A stretch of DNA of 64,000 bases from Candidatus Obscuribacterales bacterium. GTDB lineage: Bacteria > Cyanobacteriota > Vampirovibrionia > Obscuribacterales > Obscuribacteraceae. The stretch lies in contig JAIETF010000040.1 of the NCBI GenBank assembly GCA_019745415.1, forward strand, positions 1-64,000, read 5' to 3'. Made by a program: the position numbers and the translations under genes. A model generated the notes under the pieces. It was not told the DNA's origin. It ran no database searches and saw only the letters and a list, made by a program, of their open reading frames with translations. Shown piece after piece: positions 37,924-46,353 of the stretch. Numbering within the stretch: position 1 is the stretch's first letter; each line of letters opens with the position of its first letter.

Positions 37924-38940
37924 CTAGGGTTGGGGAGCCAAAAGCAGTTTACCGCTTCCGACCATTTCATCACCTTCAATTTTAAGAGTGTTCAGCCTGA
38001 ATGCATGATCGCGGCGATCTAGTTTCGAAAAATCAATAAGCGGATTGAGCAAAGTTTGGGCGAAAGCCGAAAACTTCTCGGGCTCGACCAAGCCCTCGGC
38101 ATCAACCTTAAGGTCGTCGAGAAATATACGTTTATCTTCAACCAGGCGCGGTTTAGCCGATATTTTTACCGGCACACCAGTTTCTATCGCAGCCCCCTCA
38201 ACCACCAGTACTGCATCAAGGGTGATACTATCGTCCCTCAGATCAACCTTGGGCTTTAGTACCTGCAGACTCTGCTCTCCCAGACCAGGAAGATCTAGCT
38301 TGAGTCCCTTAAGAGTGCGCGAAATCTCAGGAGTATTCAAGGCTTTCTCGATCTGACTTTCAGACATCTCGGCTTTTACCGTCATCAATACCGGTGTCTG
38401 CATGCCCCTCTTTCTATCTTTGCCTTTTCGATATTCGTACCAAAAGGGGCTATCTGAGGTAAGGCGAAGATCGCCTGCCTGAAGAGGAGAGCCCTTCACC
38501 CTGGGATCAAGTACCTGTACGTCGACAGACTTGACTTTGCCCGCGGCCAGGTCTGTCAGGCTGAATGTCTTTACTTTTACTTTTACTTTGCCGCCGGTCT
38601 TCTTCTCAATTTGCGACTTAGCCACTCGTGAAGCCACTATCTCGGTGACAAAGTTTATGCCGGTAACTGTCTGCAATGTGCGGGAAAACTTCGAGCCTAT
38701 TTTAAAAGGCACCGCTTGCGGTGCGGTAGCGACCCGCCTCTCTTTAGTCTTGCCGCCTTTGCTCTTGGCGCTTTCGGGTAAGGCAGATTTATTCTCTGCG
38801 CTTCCAGCGGGAGTTTGCCCAGTTTGCTCGGCACTCTTCACTTCCAGATTATCGGATGCAAGATCTGCCGCCAAGGTCGTCACTCGAGTCGAGCAAAAGA
38901 GAGCGAGAACAAAAAACAGCGAGTACGAACGAATAGACAT
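37924..38940 (-). CDS. DUF2993 / LmeA-like exported lipid-binding protein
   Basis: Signal peptide (SYSLFFVLALFCS), a polar linker rich in Ala, Glu and Lys, then a DUF2993 domain from about residue 85: VASRVAKSQIEKKTGGKVKV, LTDLAAGKVKSVDVQV, and repeated amphipathic strands ending LNTLKIEGDEMVGSGKLLL. DUF2993 proteins are common in cyanobacteria and actinobacteria; the mycobacterial member LmeA binds phospholipid in the envelope. ATG 38940 has AGGGCG seven bases upstream. Confidence 0.82.
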   Translation of the reverse strand: MSIRSYSLFFVLALFCSTRVTTLAADLASDNLEVKSAEQTGQTPAGSAENKSALPESAKSKGGKTKERRVATAPQAVPFKIGSKFSRTLQTVTGINFVTEIVASRVAKSQIEKKTGGKVKVKVKTFSLTDLAAGKVKSVDVQVLDPRVKGSPLQAGDLRLTSDSPFWYEYRKGKDRKRGMQTPVLMTVKAEMSESQIEKALNTPEISRTLKGLKLDLPGLGEQSLQVLKPKVDLRDDSITLDAVLVVEGAAIETGVPVKISAKPRLVEDKRIFLDDLKVDAEGLVEPEKFSAFAQTLLNPLIDFSKLDRRDHAFRLNTLKIEGDEMVGSGKLLLAPQP

Positions 38941-39042
38941 GAATATCGCCCTAGTGAGAAGGAGCGCTCTGCAAAACAAAATCACTATAGCAAAGAGAAA
39001 ATTTCTTTGCTCCGCCAGGCCGGATTCCACCTGCCAAAAGAA

Positions 39043-39837
39043 TCAAGTACCCTGATTGGGATTGCGCATCTTATCGTTGAGGGCGTCTTTCAAGAGTTCG
39101 TTTTGGCGCAATAAAGCCTTGAGATGCTCGTTGGCAATAGCAAGCTCGGCTTGCAATTCGGCGACAGTCTGCTCATGGCTGACCCCGGTGACCGGATCTC
39201 GACCAGGCATCTTTGGCAATAAAACATAACCCAATTGCACAGCTTTCAGCGCGGCAGCAGTGCGGGTAGGCACCTTAAGCTTAGCCAATATGCATTCGAT
39301 ATGCTTCTCAACTGTGCGAAGCTTCATATCAAGTTCTTCGGCAATTTCTTTATTGCGAAGGTCAAGTCTGATCAAAACTTCAATCTCTCTATCGGTGAGA
39401 TTGCAGTTGGGCATATTGGTGGTCGGAGTCTGCTTGACGAGCTGGGTGATCTTCGGATCGCAATAGGGAAGGGCCCGAGTCACCTGCTCTATGGCTTCGA
39501 ACAAAGTACGGGGACCGGAGCTCTTCAAGCAAAAACCACGCGCCCCGGCTCTGCTTAACTGGTTATGGTACTTGGTGGCATGATAAGAATCGGTGAGGAT
39601 GAGGACATTAGCATTAGGCAATTCCTGCGAAACTCGGCGACAGACCTCGACACCGTTGAGCACGTCAAGATCGACGTCCAGTATGACAAAGTCAGGACGC
39701 AACCTTCTGATCATCTCGGTGGCGGCCATACCATCAGAGGCCTCGCCGACTATTTCGACCACTTCAGAAACTACTCGCTTCAAACCAAAGCGAATAAGCT
39801 CATGCCGCTCGCATAGAACCGTGCGTGGACGAAACAC
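39043..39837 (-). CDS. LuxR/NarL-type response regulator with C-terminal coiled coil
   Basis: Receiver domain (phosphoacceptor Asp in VILDVDLDVLNG, Thr in LILTDS, Lys in FCLKSS), then a LuxR HTH (NLTDREIEVLIRLDLRNKEI, TVEKHIECILAKL), then about 60 residues of coiled coil (AELQAELAIANEHLKALLRQ). The first acid of the usual Asp-Asp pocket reads Cys-Glu (LCERHELIRFGL). GTG 39837 is chosen because AGAGG lies six bases upstream and the receiver starts at once; the frame is open to ATG 39966 but that part spans an inverted repeat. It diverges from the TPR/RpoB-like operon. Confidence 0.85.
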   Translation of the reverse strand: MFRPRTVLCERHELIRFGLKRVVSEVVEIVGEASDGMAATEMIRRLRPDFVILDVDLDVLNGVEVCRRVSQELPNANVLILTDSYHATKYHNQLSRAGARGFCLKSSGPRTLFEAIEQVTRALPYCDPKITQLVKQTPTTNMPNCNLTDREIEVLIRLDLRNKEIAEELDMKLRTVEKHIECILAKLKVPTRTAAALKAVQLGYVLLPKMPGRDPVTGVSHEQTVAELQAELAIANEHLKALLRQNELLKDALNDKMRNPNQGT

Positions 39838-39888
39838 CGAATGCCTCTGGACCGATATAGCTGAATCCAAGAAAGTCTCCCATTTTTC

Positions 39889-39910
39889 CGTCACCTTTCC
39901 CCAGGTGACG
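39889..39910. promoter_or_regulatory. Inverted repeat ahead of the response regulator gene
   Basis: CGTCACCT and AGGTGACG form a perfect 8-bp inverted repeat around TTCCCC. On the plus strand TTTTTATTG follows, so it also looks like a terminator in that direction, although no plus-strand gene lies to its left. As an operator it would suit a dimeric LuxR-type regulator and autoregulation. Confidence 0.45.
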
Positions 39911-40035
39911 TTTTTATTGTAACAAGGTAGGGAAAATGCGTAAGGCCGAAATTTATATTCCGCCATTCTACGAAATCTAATCGTTAATGACGAGAAGCGA
40001 GCTGCTGATAACTAAGTTAGTTTAGCAATATCCTC

Positions 40036-40117
40036 ACCAGTATTTGCTTTTGAACTTCTAATCAGGCGGCGGTTTCCAAGCGCATAAGGCATATTACCGG
40101 TACTTGCTTTCGAATTT
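40036..40117. repeat. Pair of 22-base direct repeats, 60-base period
   Basis: Copies at 40036-40057 and 40096-40117 share 18 of 22 positions; both begin ACC, contain TTGCTTT and then GAA. The exact 60-base spacing upstream of the TPR/rpoB-like operon suggests duplicated regulatory sites rather than chance. Confidence 0.45.
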
Positions 40118-40206
40118 TTTGCCGAAAAGGCGGCAAAACCATGAAAAGAGGTAAAAAACCTGATTCAATAAATAATTGTAAGCGAAAGGCAAGAATTACC
40201 GCCCGG

Positions 40207-40220
40207 TGGGAATATTCCCA
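40207..40220. promoter_or_regulatory. 14-base perfect palindrome
   Basis: TGGGAATATTCCCA lies 56 bases before the ATG of the TPR gene and could be a repressor or activator site for the TPR/rpoB-like operon. Confidence 0.35.
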
Positions 40221-40275
40221 TGGCAAGCGCTTTATCGAATCGCTAAATTAGTTTAGGCGGTAGCAATACGAATAT

Positions 40276-42339
40276 ATGTCCCCTATAGAGAAAGCAAGTC
40301 GAAACGATAGTCAAGGGAGAAGTAAGGCGACCAAATTTATGGCCGTTAGCTCACTTGGGCTGGCTTTTTCTCTGCCTTGCGCAACCATTTTCAACCTCAG
40401 TCATCTCATCCTTGCACCTTTGCCAACCCTAGCGGCAAAGCTAAATGCCAAGCCTTTGCCCTCGCGTTTCGATCAAGCTCCTAATCCAGATCAAGAACCA
40501 ATGCCGCCGAGCCTCTGGCACAACCGCCGCGCCGACTATCGCGACGTGCAAAAAAGCCAAAAGGAAGAAGAAGAAAAACGCCTGAAAGAAGAAAAGGAGA
40601 AGCAAGAAAAGGCTAAGCAAGCTCAAGTGCAGGCTGTTAGAGATGTTCAACAGCAAGCGATTAATGCTAATAATCAGGCTGTTGCTCTCGGTAAAGCCGG
40701 TCGATTCGCCGATGCCATCGTTCAGCATGAAAAAGCATGCAAGCTAGATCCAAGCAGTCAAGAATTCAAGATCAACCTCTCGGCAGCTTATTGCATGTAC
40801 GGCGACCAACGCCTCAAGGCTGGTGACGCCGGCGGTGCCGCCCACCTTTACCGAAAATCTTTAGTGGTTCTCTCAAACAATGCTTTGGCAGGAAACAAAC
40901 TCAGCCAAGCAATAAAGAAACTGGGAATGGACCCGACCTTGGCCGACAACCGCATCGGTCTTGGCGATCAACTGGCTGCCGGTGGTGATTTAGCCGGTGC
41001 CACACTGGAATACACTCTGGCCATGCAACTGGAGCCAGGCGCAAAGACTTATACCAAGATGGGTGATATCTCTGTGCGCTATGGGCAGGTGCAAAATGCC
41101 CTTTCCTGGTACAGGCAAGCCACGGTGAAAAATCCAAGCTATGGTCCGGCTCATCGCGGTGCCGGCTTTGCCTATATGATGCTCAAAGACTATACACAAG
41201 CGGCTTCCTCTTTGCGCAAAGCAGTCATTGCCGATCCCGACGATAGGGCTTCCGGACAAGCTCTTGTGGAAATCTGGCGAAAACAAGTAGCCTCTCAACC
41301 TACCTTGGCCGAGAACCATCTCGGTCTGGGAACAGCTTTGCAGCTATCGGGCGATCTAGATGGCGCCGAGGCAGAGTACATGAAAGTCGAACAACTGGAT
41401 AGATCAAATCCACAAATCGGACCAGCACGGAACAGTTTGGTCAAAGCCCGCAAACATAAAGAAGCGGACAAACACAGAGAAGCCGCTGAAACATTCTTTT
41501 CGCAGGGACTGAAGAGAGAAGCCCTTTCCGAACTGGCCCAGGCAGCGATGATGGAACCAAACAATGCTCGCTATCAATTTCAATTGGGCGAATATCTAGA
41601 GGCGGCTGGAGATTATCAAAATGCCCTAGCAGCCTACCGTAAGTCAGTGCTGATTGACCCCAGAAACGAAGAGGGCGCCCGTCGTATGCGGGAACTGGTC
41701 GGACAACTGAATAAAGACCAGCAGCAACAACAGCAGCAGCAGCAACATCAACAACATCAAAAGCAGCAAAGCGCACGCTTACCCGAACAGGTACCGGCGC
41801 AGCGCATTCAGCTTGCCCGTCCGCAAGAAGAACAACCATCTCCGGTGGCAGTTAATGCCAACTATAAGGGGGTGGAATCTTCTCCCTATGCAGGGAGTTT
41901 CCGCACCCACGACGAAAGTCCAGCCAGAGAAGTAGAAAAGCGGGACATTATCGAAAGAACACCACCTGAGATCAAGAGTGCGCCAAGTTTCAATGAAACA
42001 GCACCGCCCCAAGCAGTCAGTGCCGGCAATAATTCTGGAAGCAATTCCGGTGTCCATCCAGTTTTGAAACAAGCAGCCGAATTGGAACAGAAAGGTGACT
42101 TCAATGGTGCAGTCGAAGCACTGAAGGCGGCGCTGCCCGACAATCTATCCAATCCAGAGTTTCACCATCGCATCGGTATGGACCTAGTCAATCTTGGTCA
42201 AACTTCAGAAGCAATTTCAGAGCTGCGCATCGCCAGCGCGCTTGATCCGGCCAATCGCATTTTTGCCGAGGATCTGGCGCGCGTTTTGAAAATCCATCAA
42301 AAATCTCTGAGTTCAACCGGTGCAGGAGAAGGCCGATGA
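40276..42339 (+). CDS. TPR-repeat protein with polyglutamine tract, coupled to RpoB-like gene
   Basis: An N-terminal hydrophobic helix (residues about 17-45) could be a signal or anchor. A Lys/Glu coiled coil (about 93-115) is followed by TPR units from about 120 to 460 (for example NNQAVALGKAGRFADAI, GAGFAYMMLKDYTQAASS), a Gln/His tract (482-498), a polar linker and two more TPRs near the C terminus. TPR arrays are protein-binding scaffolds. Its TGA overlaps the ATG of the RpoB-like gene (ATGA), so the two proteins are made together. AGGCGG lies 15 bases before the start, far for a ribosome site. Confidence 0.8.
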   Translation: MSPIEKASRNDSQGRSKATKFMAVSSLGLAFSLPCATIFNLSHLILAPLPTLAAKLNAKPLPSRFDQAPNPDQEPMPPSLWHNRRADYRDVQKSQKEEEEKRLKEEKEKQEKAKQAQVQAVRDVQQQAINANNQAVALGKAGRFADAIVQHEKACKLDPSSQEFKINLSAAYCMYGDQRLKAGDAGGAAHLYRKSLVVLSNNALAGNKLSQAIKKLGMDPTLADNRIGLGDQLAAGGDLAGATLEYTLAMQLEPGAKTYTKMGDISVRYGQVQNALSWYRQATVKNPSYGPAHRGAGFAYMMLKDYTQAASSLRKAVIADPDDRASGQALVEIWRKQVASQPTLAENHLGLGTALQLSGDLDGAEAEYMKVEQLDRSNPQIGPARNSLVKARKHKEADKHREAAETFFSQGLKREALSELAQAAMMEPNNARYQFQLGEYLEAAGDYQNALAAYRKSVLIDPRNEEGARRMRELVGQLNKDQQQQQQQQQHQQHQKQQSARLPEQVPAQRIQLARPQEEQPSPVAVNANYKGVESSPYAGSFRTHDESPAREVEKRDIIERTPPEIKSAPSFNETAPPQAVSAGNNSGSNSGVHPVLKQAAELEQKGDFNGAVEALKAALPDNLSNPEFHHRIGMDLVNLGQTSEAISELRIASALDPANRIFAEDLARVLKIHQKSLSSTGAGEGR
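41719..41769 (+). repeat. CAG/CAA-rich microsatellite encoding polyglutamine
   Basis: Seventeen codons, 14 of them Gln (mixed CAG and CAA) with two His and one Lys, inside the linker of the TPR protein. The mixed codons reduce slippage, but copy number may still vary between strains. Confidence 0.8.
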
Positions 42340-45300
42340 GTTTTTATTTCCAAGCGCCTGATCTAGCTGAATTCCCGAGGCGGTCTTACAGACGCTTCCT
42401 GGAAGAAACTATCGGCAATTTGTTCGCTGAAATTTCGCCGGTAACAAGTGAGTATGCCAATCGTTTTGAGCTGACCTTTATCGGTCCAGATGGCAAAGTA
42501 CATTGGAAATTCGAAGATTACGCCCACGATTCGGGCTATCCGACTTCGCCCGAGATGGCGCGCAAAACCAATATGACTCATGCTCGCCGACTGCTCATGG
42601 ATGTATATTTGCGCGACAATCATACCGGTGAACTGCGCAAATCGACTGCTTATATGACCGATGTGCCGGTGATTACAGACCGCGGCACCTTTGTAATCAA
42701 TGGTTCTGAGCGAGTTGTGCTTGGTCAGCTCGTGCGAGCTCCCGGCATTTATTTCAGCTCGACCGGTCCGACTTCCTACAAAGCACTGATGCTGGCTGAA
42801 ATGGGAGCACCGATTGCCTTCGAACTAGAACTAGACCCGAATATGGGCAAAACATCTAGAGCCAAATGTCGTATCAAACTGCCCAAGCGAAGCTGGGTGG
42901 CAGCGACAACCGTTCTTTTGGCCATGGGTATCGATGCACCGGATATACAAAAGCGCCTAGGCTCTCTCTTGGAACGCAACCGTATCGATTTCAAAAAGAT
43001 TTCGCAGTCGGAAGCTCTGGCTGTGGTCGGAAGAGGCTGGAAGCCGGATGGCGGCGGTGGTGCATCGAGCGGCACTACTGCCTTAAAAGAACTGACAGAC
43101 AAACGTCGATATTCGCTGGGCAAATTAGGACGGCGTCGGGTCAATAAAAAACTAGGATTGGAAGGAGAATCTCATCAGCTGACCGCCACCGACTTATTGG
43201 CGGCAATAGAATATCTGCTCGGTCTGCCTTTAGACATGGGCAAGATGGACAATATAGACAGCCTTGAGAACAGACACCTACGCGGTGTGGGCGAAACTAT
43301 GACCAGATCGGTCAGACCAGCTCTTGCCCAGATGACCAAGTCTATCCGAACCAGGTTAGAGTTGAATGAGGACGAAGAGATTGGTTCTCCGAACGACTTG
43401 CTTGATACTCGCCCTTTCGCCAATGCCATCTCCAAATACTTTACCGGCAACCCTTTGGTTCAATATCTCGACCAACAGAATCCACTTTCCGAGCTTTCCC
43501 ACCGTCGTCGTATCACCTCGTTTGGACCGGGAGGTATAGACCCGGCGGCCGCGCCGGTTGAAATGCGCGACGTGCACCCGTCTCAAATAGGTCGAGTCTG
43601 CTTGGTTGAATCGCCTGAAGGTAAGAACTGCGGCATGGTCTCTTATATGGCGACCTATTGCCGCATCGATGACGATGGCTTTATGACCGTGCCCTACCGT
43701 AAAGTAGAAAACGGCATCATTACAGACGAAGTGAAATTTCTTGGTCCGGGCGACGACCGCAATCACACTTTGGCTCCGCCAGACACAAAAGTAGAAGGCA
43801 ACCGCATTTTGGGACCGATGGTGGCGGCCAGACGCGGCGAGAACTTTATGGAGGTGGTACCGGAAGATGTGGATATGATCGGGATTGCCCCCCAAGGCTT
43901 TATCTCGGTCGGCTCAGGTCTGATTCCTTTTCTTGAACACGATGATGCCAACCGTGCTCTTATGGGTGGTGGCATGATGCGCCAGACCCTGCCCTTGATC
44001 AGGCCGGAAAGGCCGAGAGTGGGCACTGGTATGGAGCGAATTGTGGCGCGCTCTTCGGGACATTCGGTTATAGCCAGAAGAGCGGGAGTGGTCACTCGTG
44101 TGTCGGGTGACGAAATTGTCATCACCCAAGCTTCCGGCGAATCGCGCACTTACAATCTCATTCGCTATGACCGTACCAACCAGAATACTATTCTCGACCA
44201 GAGACCTTCAGTGAAAGAAGGACAGCAAGTAGAAGCCGGTCAAATCATTGCCGATGGTCCGGCTATAGACAATGGTGAACTTTCACTCGGCCGCAATCTT
44301 CTTATTGCCTTCCTTTCTTGGAATGGCTACAACTTTGAAGACGCTATCGTCGTTCGAGAAGGCCTAATTAAGGAACATCGACTCAGCCATATCGAAATAG
44401 AAAAACACTCCATCGGCGTGCACCAAACCCTCAGGGGTCCTGAGATACTCACCCCAGAGCTGCCCAATGTGGCGGCGAAAGACCTGGAACATCTCGATGA
44501 TAGAGGCATCGCCAAGATAGGCAGCTATGTCCATCCAGGCGATATTTTGGTCTCTAAACTATCACCCAAAGAAGCAAAAGCTCTCTCAGCAGAAGAAGAG
44601 TTATTGCAAGCCATTTTCGGCAAGGTGGCGGAAGAAATGGGCGACACCAGCCTAAGAGTTCCTCATGGCTCGGGCGGCAGAGTTATAGATGTGCGCATCT
44701 TCACGCCTGAGACCACCCCTGAATTGAAGGCCGGCATCATCTGCGAAATAGAAGTACTGATTGCCAGACTTTGTCCTCTAGAAGTGGGTGACAAACTGGC
44801 TGGTCGCCACGGCAACAAAGGCATCGTCGCCACTGTGGTAAAAGACTGCGATATGCCCTATCTACCAGACGGCACACCTGTCGACCTGGTGCTCAACCCC
44901 TTGGGTGTGCCAAGCCGTATGAATGTCGGTCAAGTCTTCGATACCCAGCTGGGTTTCTATGCCAGTGTCTTGAACCGCTATTATCGAATTCACCAGTTTG
45001 ACGAATCAATCGCACCGGACGCTAGTTTCAGATTGGTTACCGATGCCTTGAAGGAAGTAAGAAAATTACCTAACTATCAATGGCTAGGCGAAGACGGCAA
45101 GGTCAAACTCTATGACGGTAGAACCGGCGAACCCTTCGACAGACCGGTACTGGTGGGCAGACAATACATGCTCAAGCTCAACCAGTTGGTTTTGCACAAA
45201 ATCAATGCTCGCTCCGGCTTGGGCGGTCCTTACGCAGCTGTCACCCAGCAGCCTGTAGGCGGCAAAGCCAACCACGGCGGGCAGCGCATGGGAGAAATGG

Positions 45301-46337
45301 AAGTCTGGGCGATTCAGGCTTATGGAGCCGCGAATGTCTTGCACGAGATGATGACAATCAAATCGGACGACATCCAAGGGCGCCACCAAAGCTATGCCGA
45401 AATGGTACAGGGGGTAGAAATCACACCCGGTGGAAGAACTGCGGCCTTCGACGGTCTTTGCTGCGAGTTGCGCGGTCTGGGTATGGAAGTCACCCTTGGA
45501 AAAGTGGTGGACACATTCGAACCGATACCCCTTAAGGAAGAAGTGCGAAAACCGGTTACTGGTTTAGGAAAAGAGCGCCAAGAGGAGTCGGATGGGACTC
45601 CTACGAAAACACTGGAAGAACAATATCAAGTTTCCATGGTGCACAAATTGGAAAAAGAGGATGGCACCAAAATCCTCGAAATCCCTGCAGGCGACTATGT
45701 TCCAGTCAATAAACCACCGGCGCCGCCGGTGATCACATCGATAACAAGCGGCAAGCATGGTGGGAAACCACGTATTGAAATGTCGCAAGAACCGTTGTTT
45801 GATGACATTGTTGAAGAAGATGCCAAAGATCTTAGTCAACAAACCGAGTCCCAATTGACCAAGCCCCAATCAACCAAGTCGGCTAAAACTGAAACTCCTT
45901 CCTTTGTAGACGATTTCATCAATCTGGTCACTACTGAGGAAGATGAAGAAGAAGACCTGCCCCCAGAGTTGATAGAAGCTGAAGCGAAGAGGGTTCGGGA
46001 ACGGGATAGGGTAATTGCCGAAACGGAGAACAAGCAACAGTCCATCAGTGAAATAATCGCCCGCGAACTTGGGCAGGTAGCCATTTCATCAGGCAATCAG
46101 GCCGGAATCAGTTCAGCAGTCCAGGGTTTTCCCTCCTTCCTCGAACTGAAAGTTCTAGCTCGGCAACTGGCTCCCTTAGCGCCCCGCAATCTCAGCGAAA
46201 ATCAGTCGAATCAGATTGCAGACAATAGTATGGCTGGCTATTTCAAACGTTCGGACCGCAATGCCTCTCCAGGACAAGCTCCCTCAAATCTGTCGACGAC
46301 CGATCTCACAATTGAGAAAGACGACGACCAAACCTAA
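42336..46337 (+). CDS. Divergent RNA polymerase beta subunit (RpoB paralogue or displaced RpoB)
   Basis: The RpoB fold is seen in order: FLEETIGNLFAEISP, DRGTFVINGSERVV, RRYSLGKLGRRRVNKKL, QYLDQQNPLSELSHRRRITS at about 375, WNGYNFEDAIVV at about 660, GDKLAGRHGNKG at about 820 with both active-site Lys residues, and GGQRMGEMEVWA at about 980. Near-universal stretches differ: PETPEGPN reads VESPEGKN, and TPKGETELTPEE reads SPKEAKALSAEE. About 280 extra acidic, Pro/Gln/Ser-rich residues follow the core. No rpoC, rplL or other ribosomal gene is beside it. It could form an alternative polymerase with the normal beta-prime subunit, or be the only beta subunit of this organism. Confidence 0.85.
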   Translation: MSFYFQAPDLAEFPRRSYRRFLEETIGNLFAEISPVTSEYANRFELTFIGPDGKVHWKFEDYAHDSGYPTSPEMARKTNMTHARRLLMDVYLRDNHTGELRKSTAYMTDVPVITDRGTFVINGSERVVLGQLVRAPGIYFSSTGPTSYKALMLAEMGAPIAFELELDPNMGKTSRAKCRIKLPKRSWVAATTVLLAMGIDAPDIQKRLGSLLERNRIDFKKISQSEALAVVGRGWKPDGGGGASSGTTALKELTDKRRYSLGKLGRRRVNKKLGLEGESHQLTATDLLAAIEYLLGLPLDMGKMDNIDSLENRHLRGVGETMTRSVRPALAQMTKSIRTRLELNEDEEIGSPNDLLDTRPFANAISKYFTGNPLVQYLDQQNPLSELSHRRRITSFGPGGIDPAAAPVEMRDVHPSQIGRVCLVESPEGKNCGMVSYMATYCRIDDDGFMTVPYRKVENGIITDEVKFLGPGDDRNHTLAPPDTKVEGNRILGPMVAARRGENFMEVVPEDVDMIGIAPQGFISVGSGLIPFLEHDDANRALMGGGMMRQTLPLIRPERPRVGTGMERIVARSSGHSVIARRAGVVTRVSGDEIVITQASGESRTYNLIRYDRTNQNTILDQRPSVKEGQQVEAGQIIADGPAIDNGELSLGRNLLIAFLSWNGYNFEDAIVVREGLIKEHRLSHIEIEKHSIGVHQTLRGPEILTPELPNVAAKDLEHLDDRGIAKIGSYVHPGDILVSKLSPKEAKALSAEEELLQAIFGKVAEEMGDTSLRVPHGSGGRVIDVRIFTPETTPELKAGIICEIEVLIARLCPLEVGDKLAGRHGNKGIVATVVKDCDMPYLPDGTPVDLVLNPLGVPSRMNVGQVFDTQLGFYASVLNRYYRIHQFDESIAPDASFRLVTDALKEVRKLPNYQWLGEDGKVKLYDGRTGEPFDRPVLVGRQYMLKLNQLVLHKINARSGLGGPYAAVTQQPVGGKANHGGQRMGEMEVWAIQAYGAANVLHEMMTIKSDDIQGRHQSYAEMVQGVEITPGGRTAAFDGLCCELRGLGMEVTLGKVVDTFEPIPLKEEVRKPVTGLGKERQEESDGTPTKTLEEQYQVSMVHKLEKEDGTKILEIPAGDYVPVNKPPAPPVITSITSGKHGGKPRIEMSQEPLFDDIVEEDAKDLSQQTESQLTKPQSTKSAKTETPSFVDDFINLVTTEEDEEEDLPPELIEAEAKRVRERDRVIAETENKQQSISEIIARELGQVAISSGNQAGISSAVQGFPSFLELKVLARQLAPLAPRNLSENQSNQIADNSMAGYFKRSDRNASPGQAPSNLSTTDLTIEKDDDQT

Positions 46338-46353
46338 TTACTTGAGGACCGCC

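Larger units (their letters stand above)
39838..40275. promoter_or_regulatory. Divergent control region between the response regulator and the TPR/rpoB-like operon
   Basis: 438 bases without a firm gene. It holds an inverted repeat at 39889-39910, two 22-base imperfect direct repeats (18 of 22 identical) starting at 40036 and 40096, a hairpin TTTTGCCG/CGGCAAAA at 40117-40138, and a 14-base palindrome at 40207-40220. A 36-codon basic open frame at 40141-40251 lacks a ribosome site. No consensus sigma-70 promoter is obvious. Confidence 0.5.

Noticed and set aside
40117..40138. TTTTGCCG/CGGCAAAA hairpin as a terminator
   Set aside because: The T run precedes rather than follows the stem on both strands, so it does not fit rho-independent termination.
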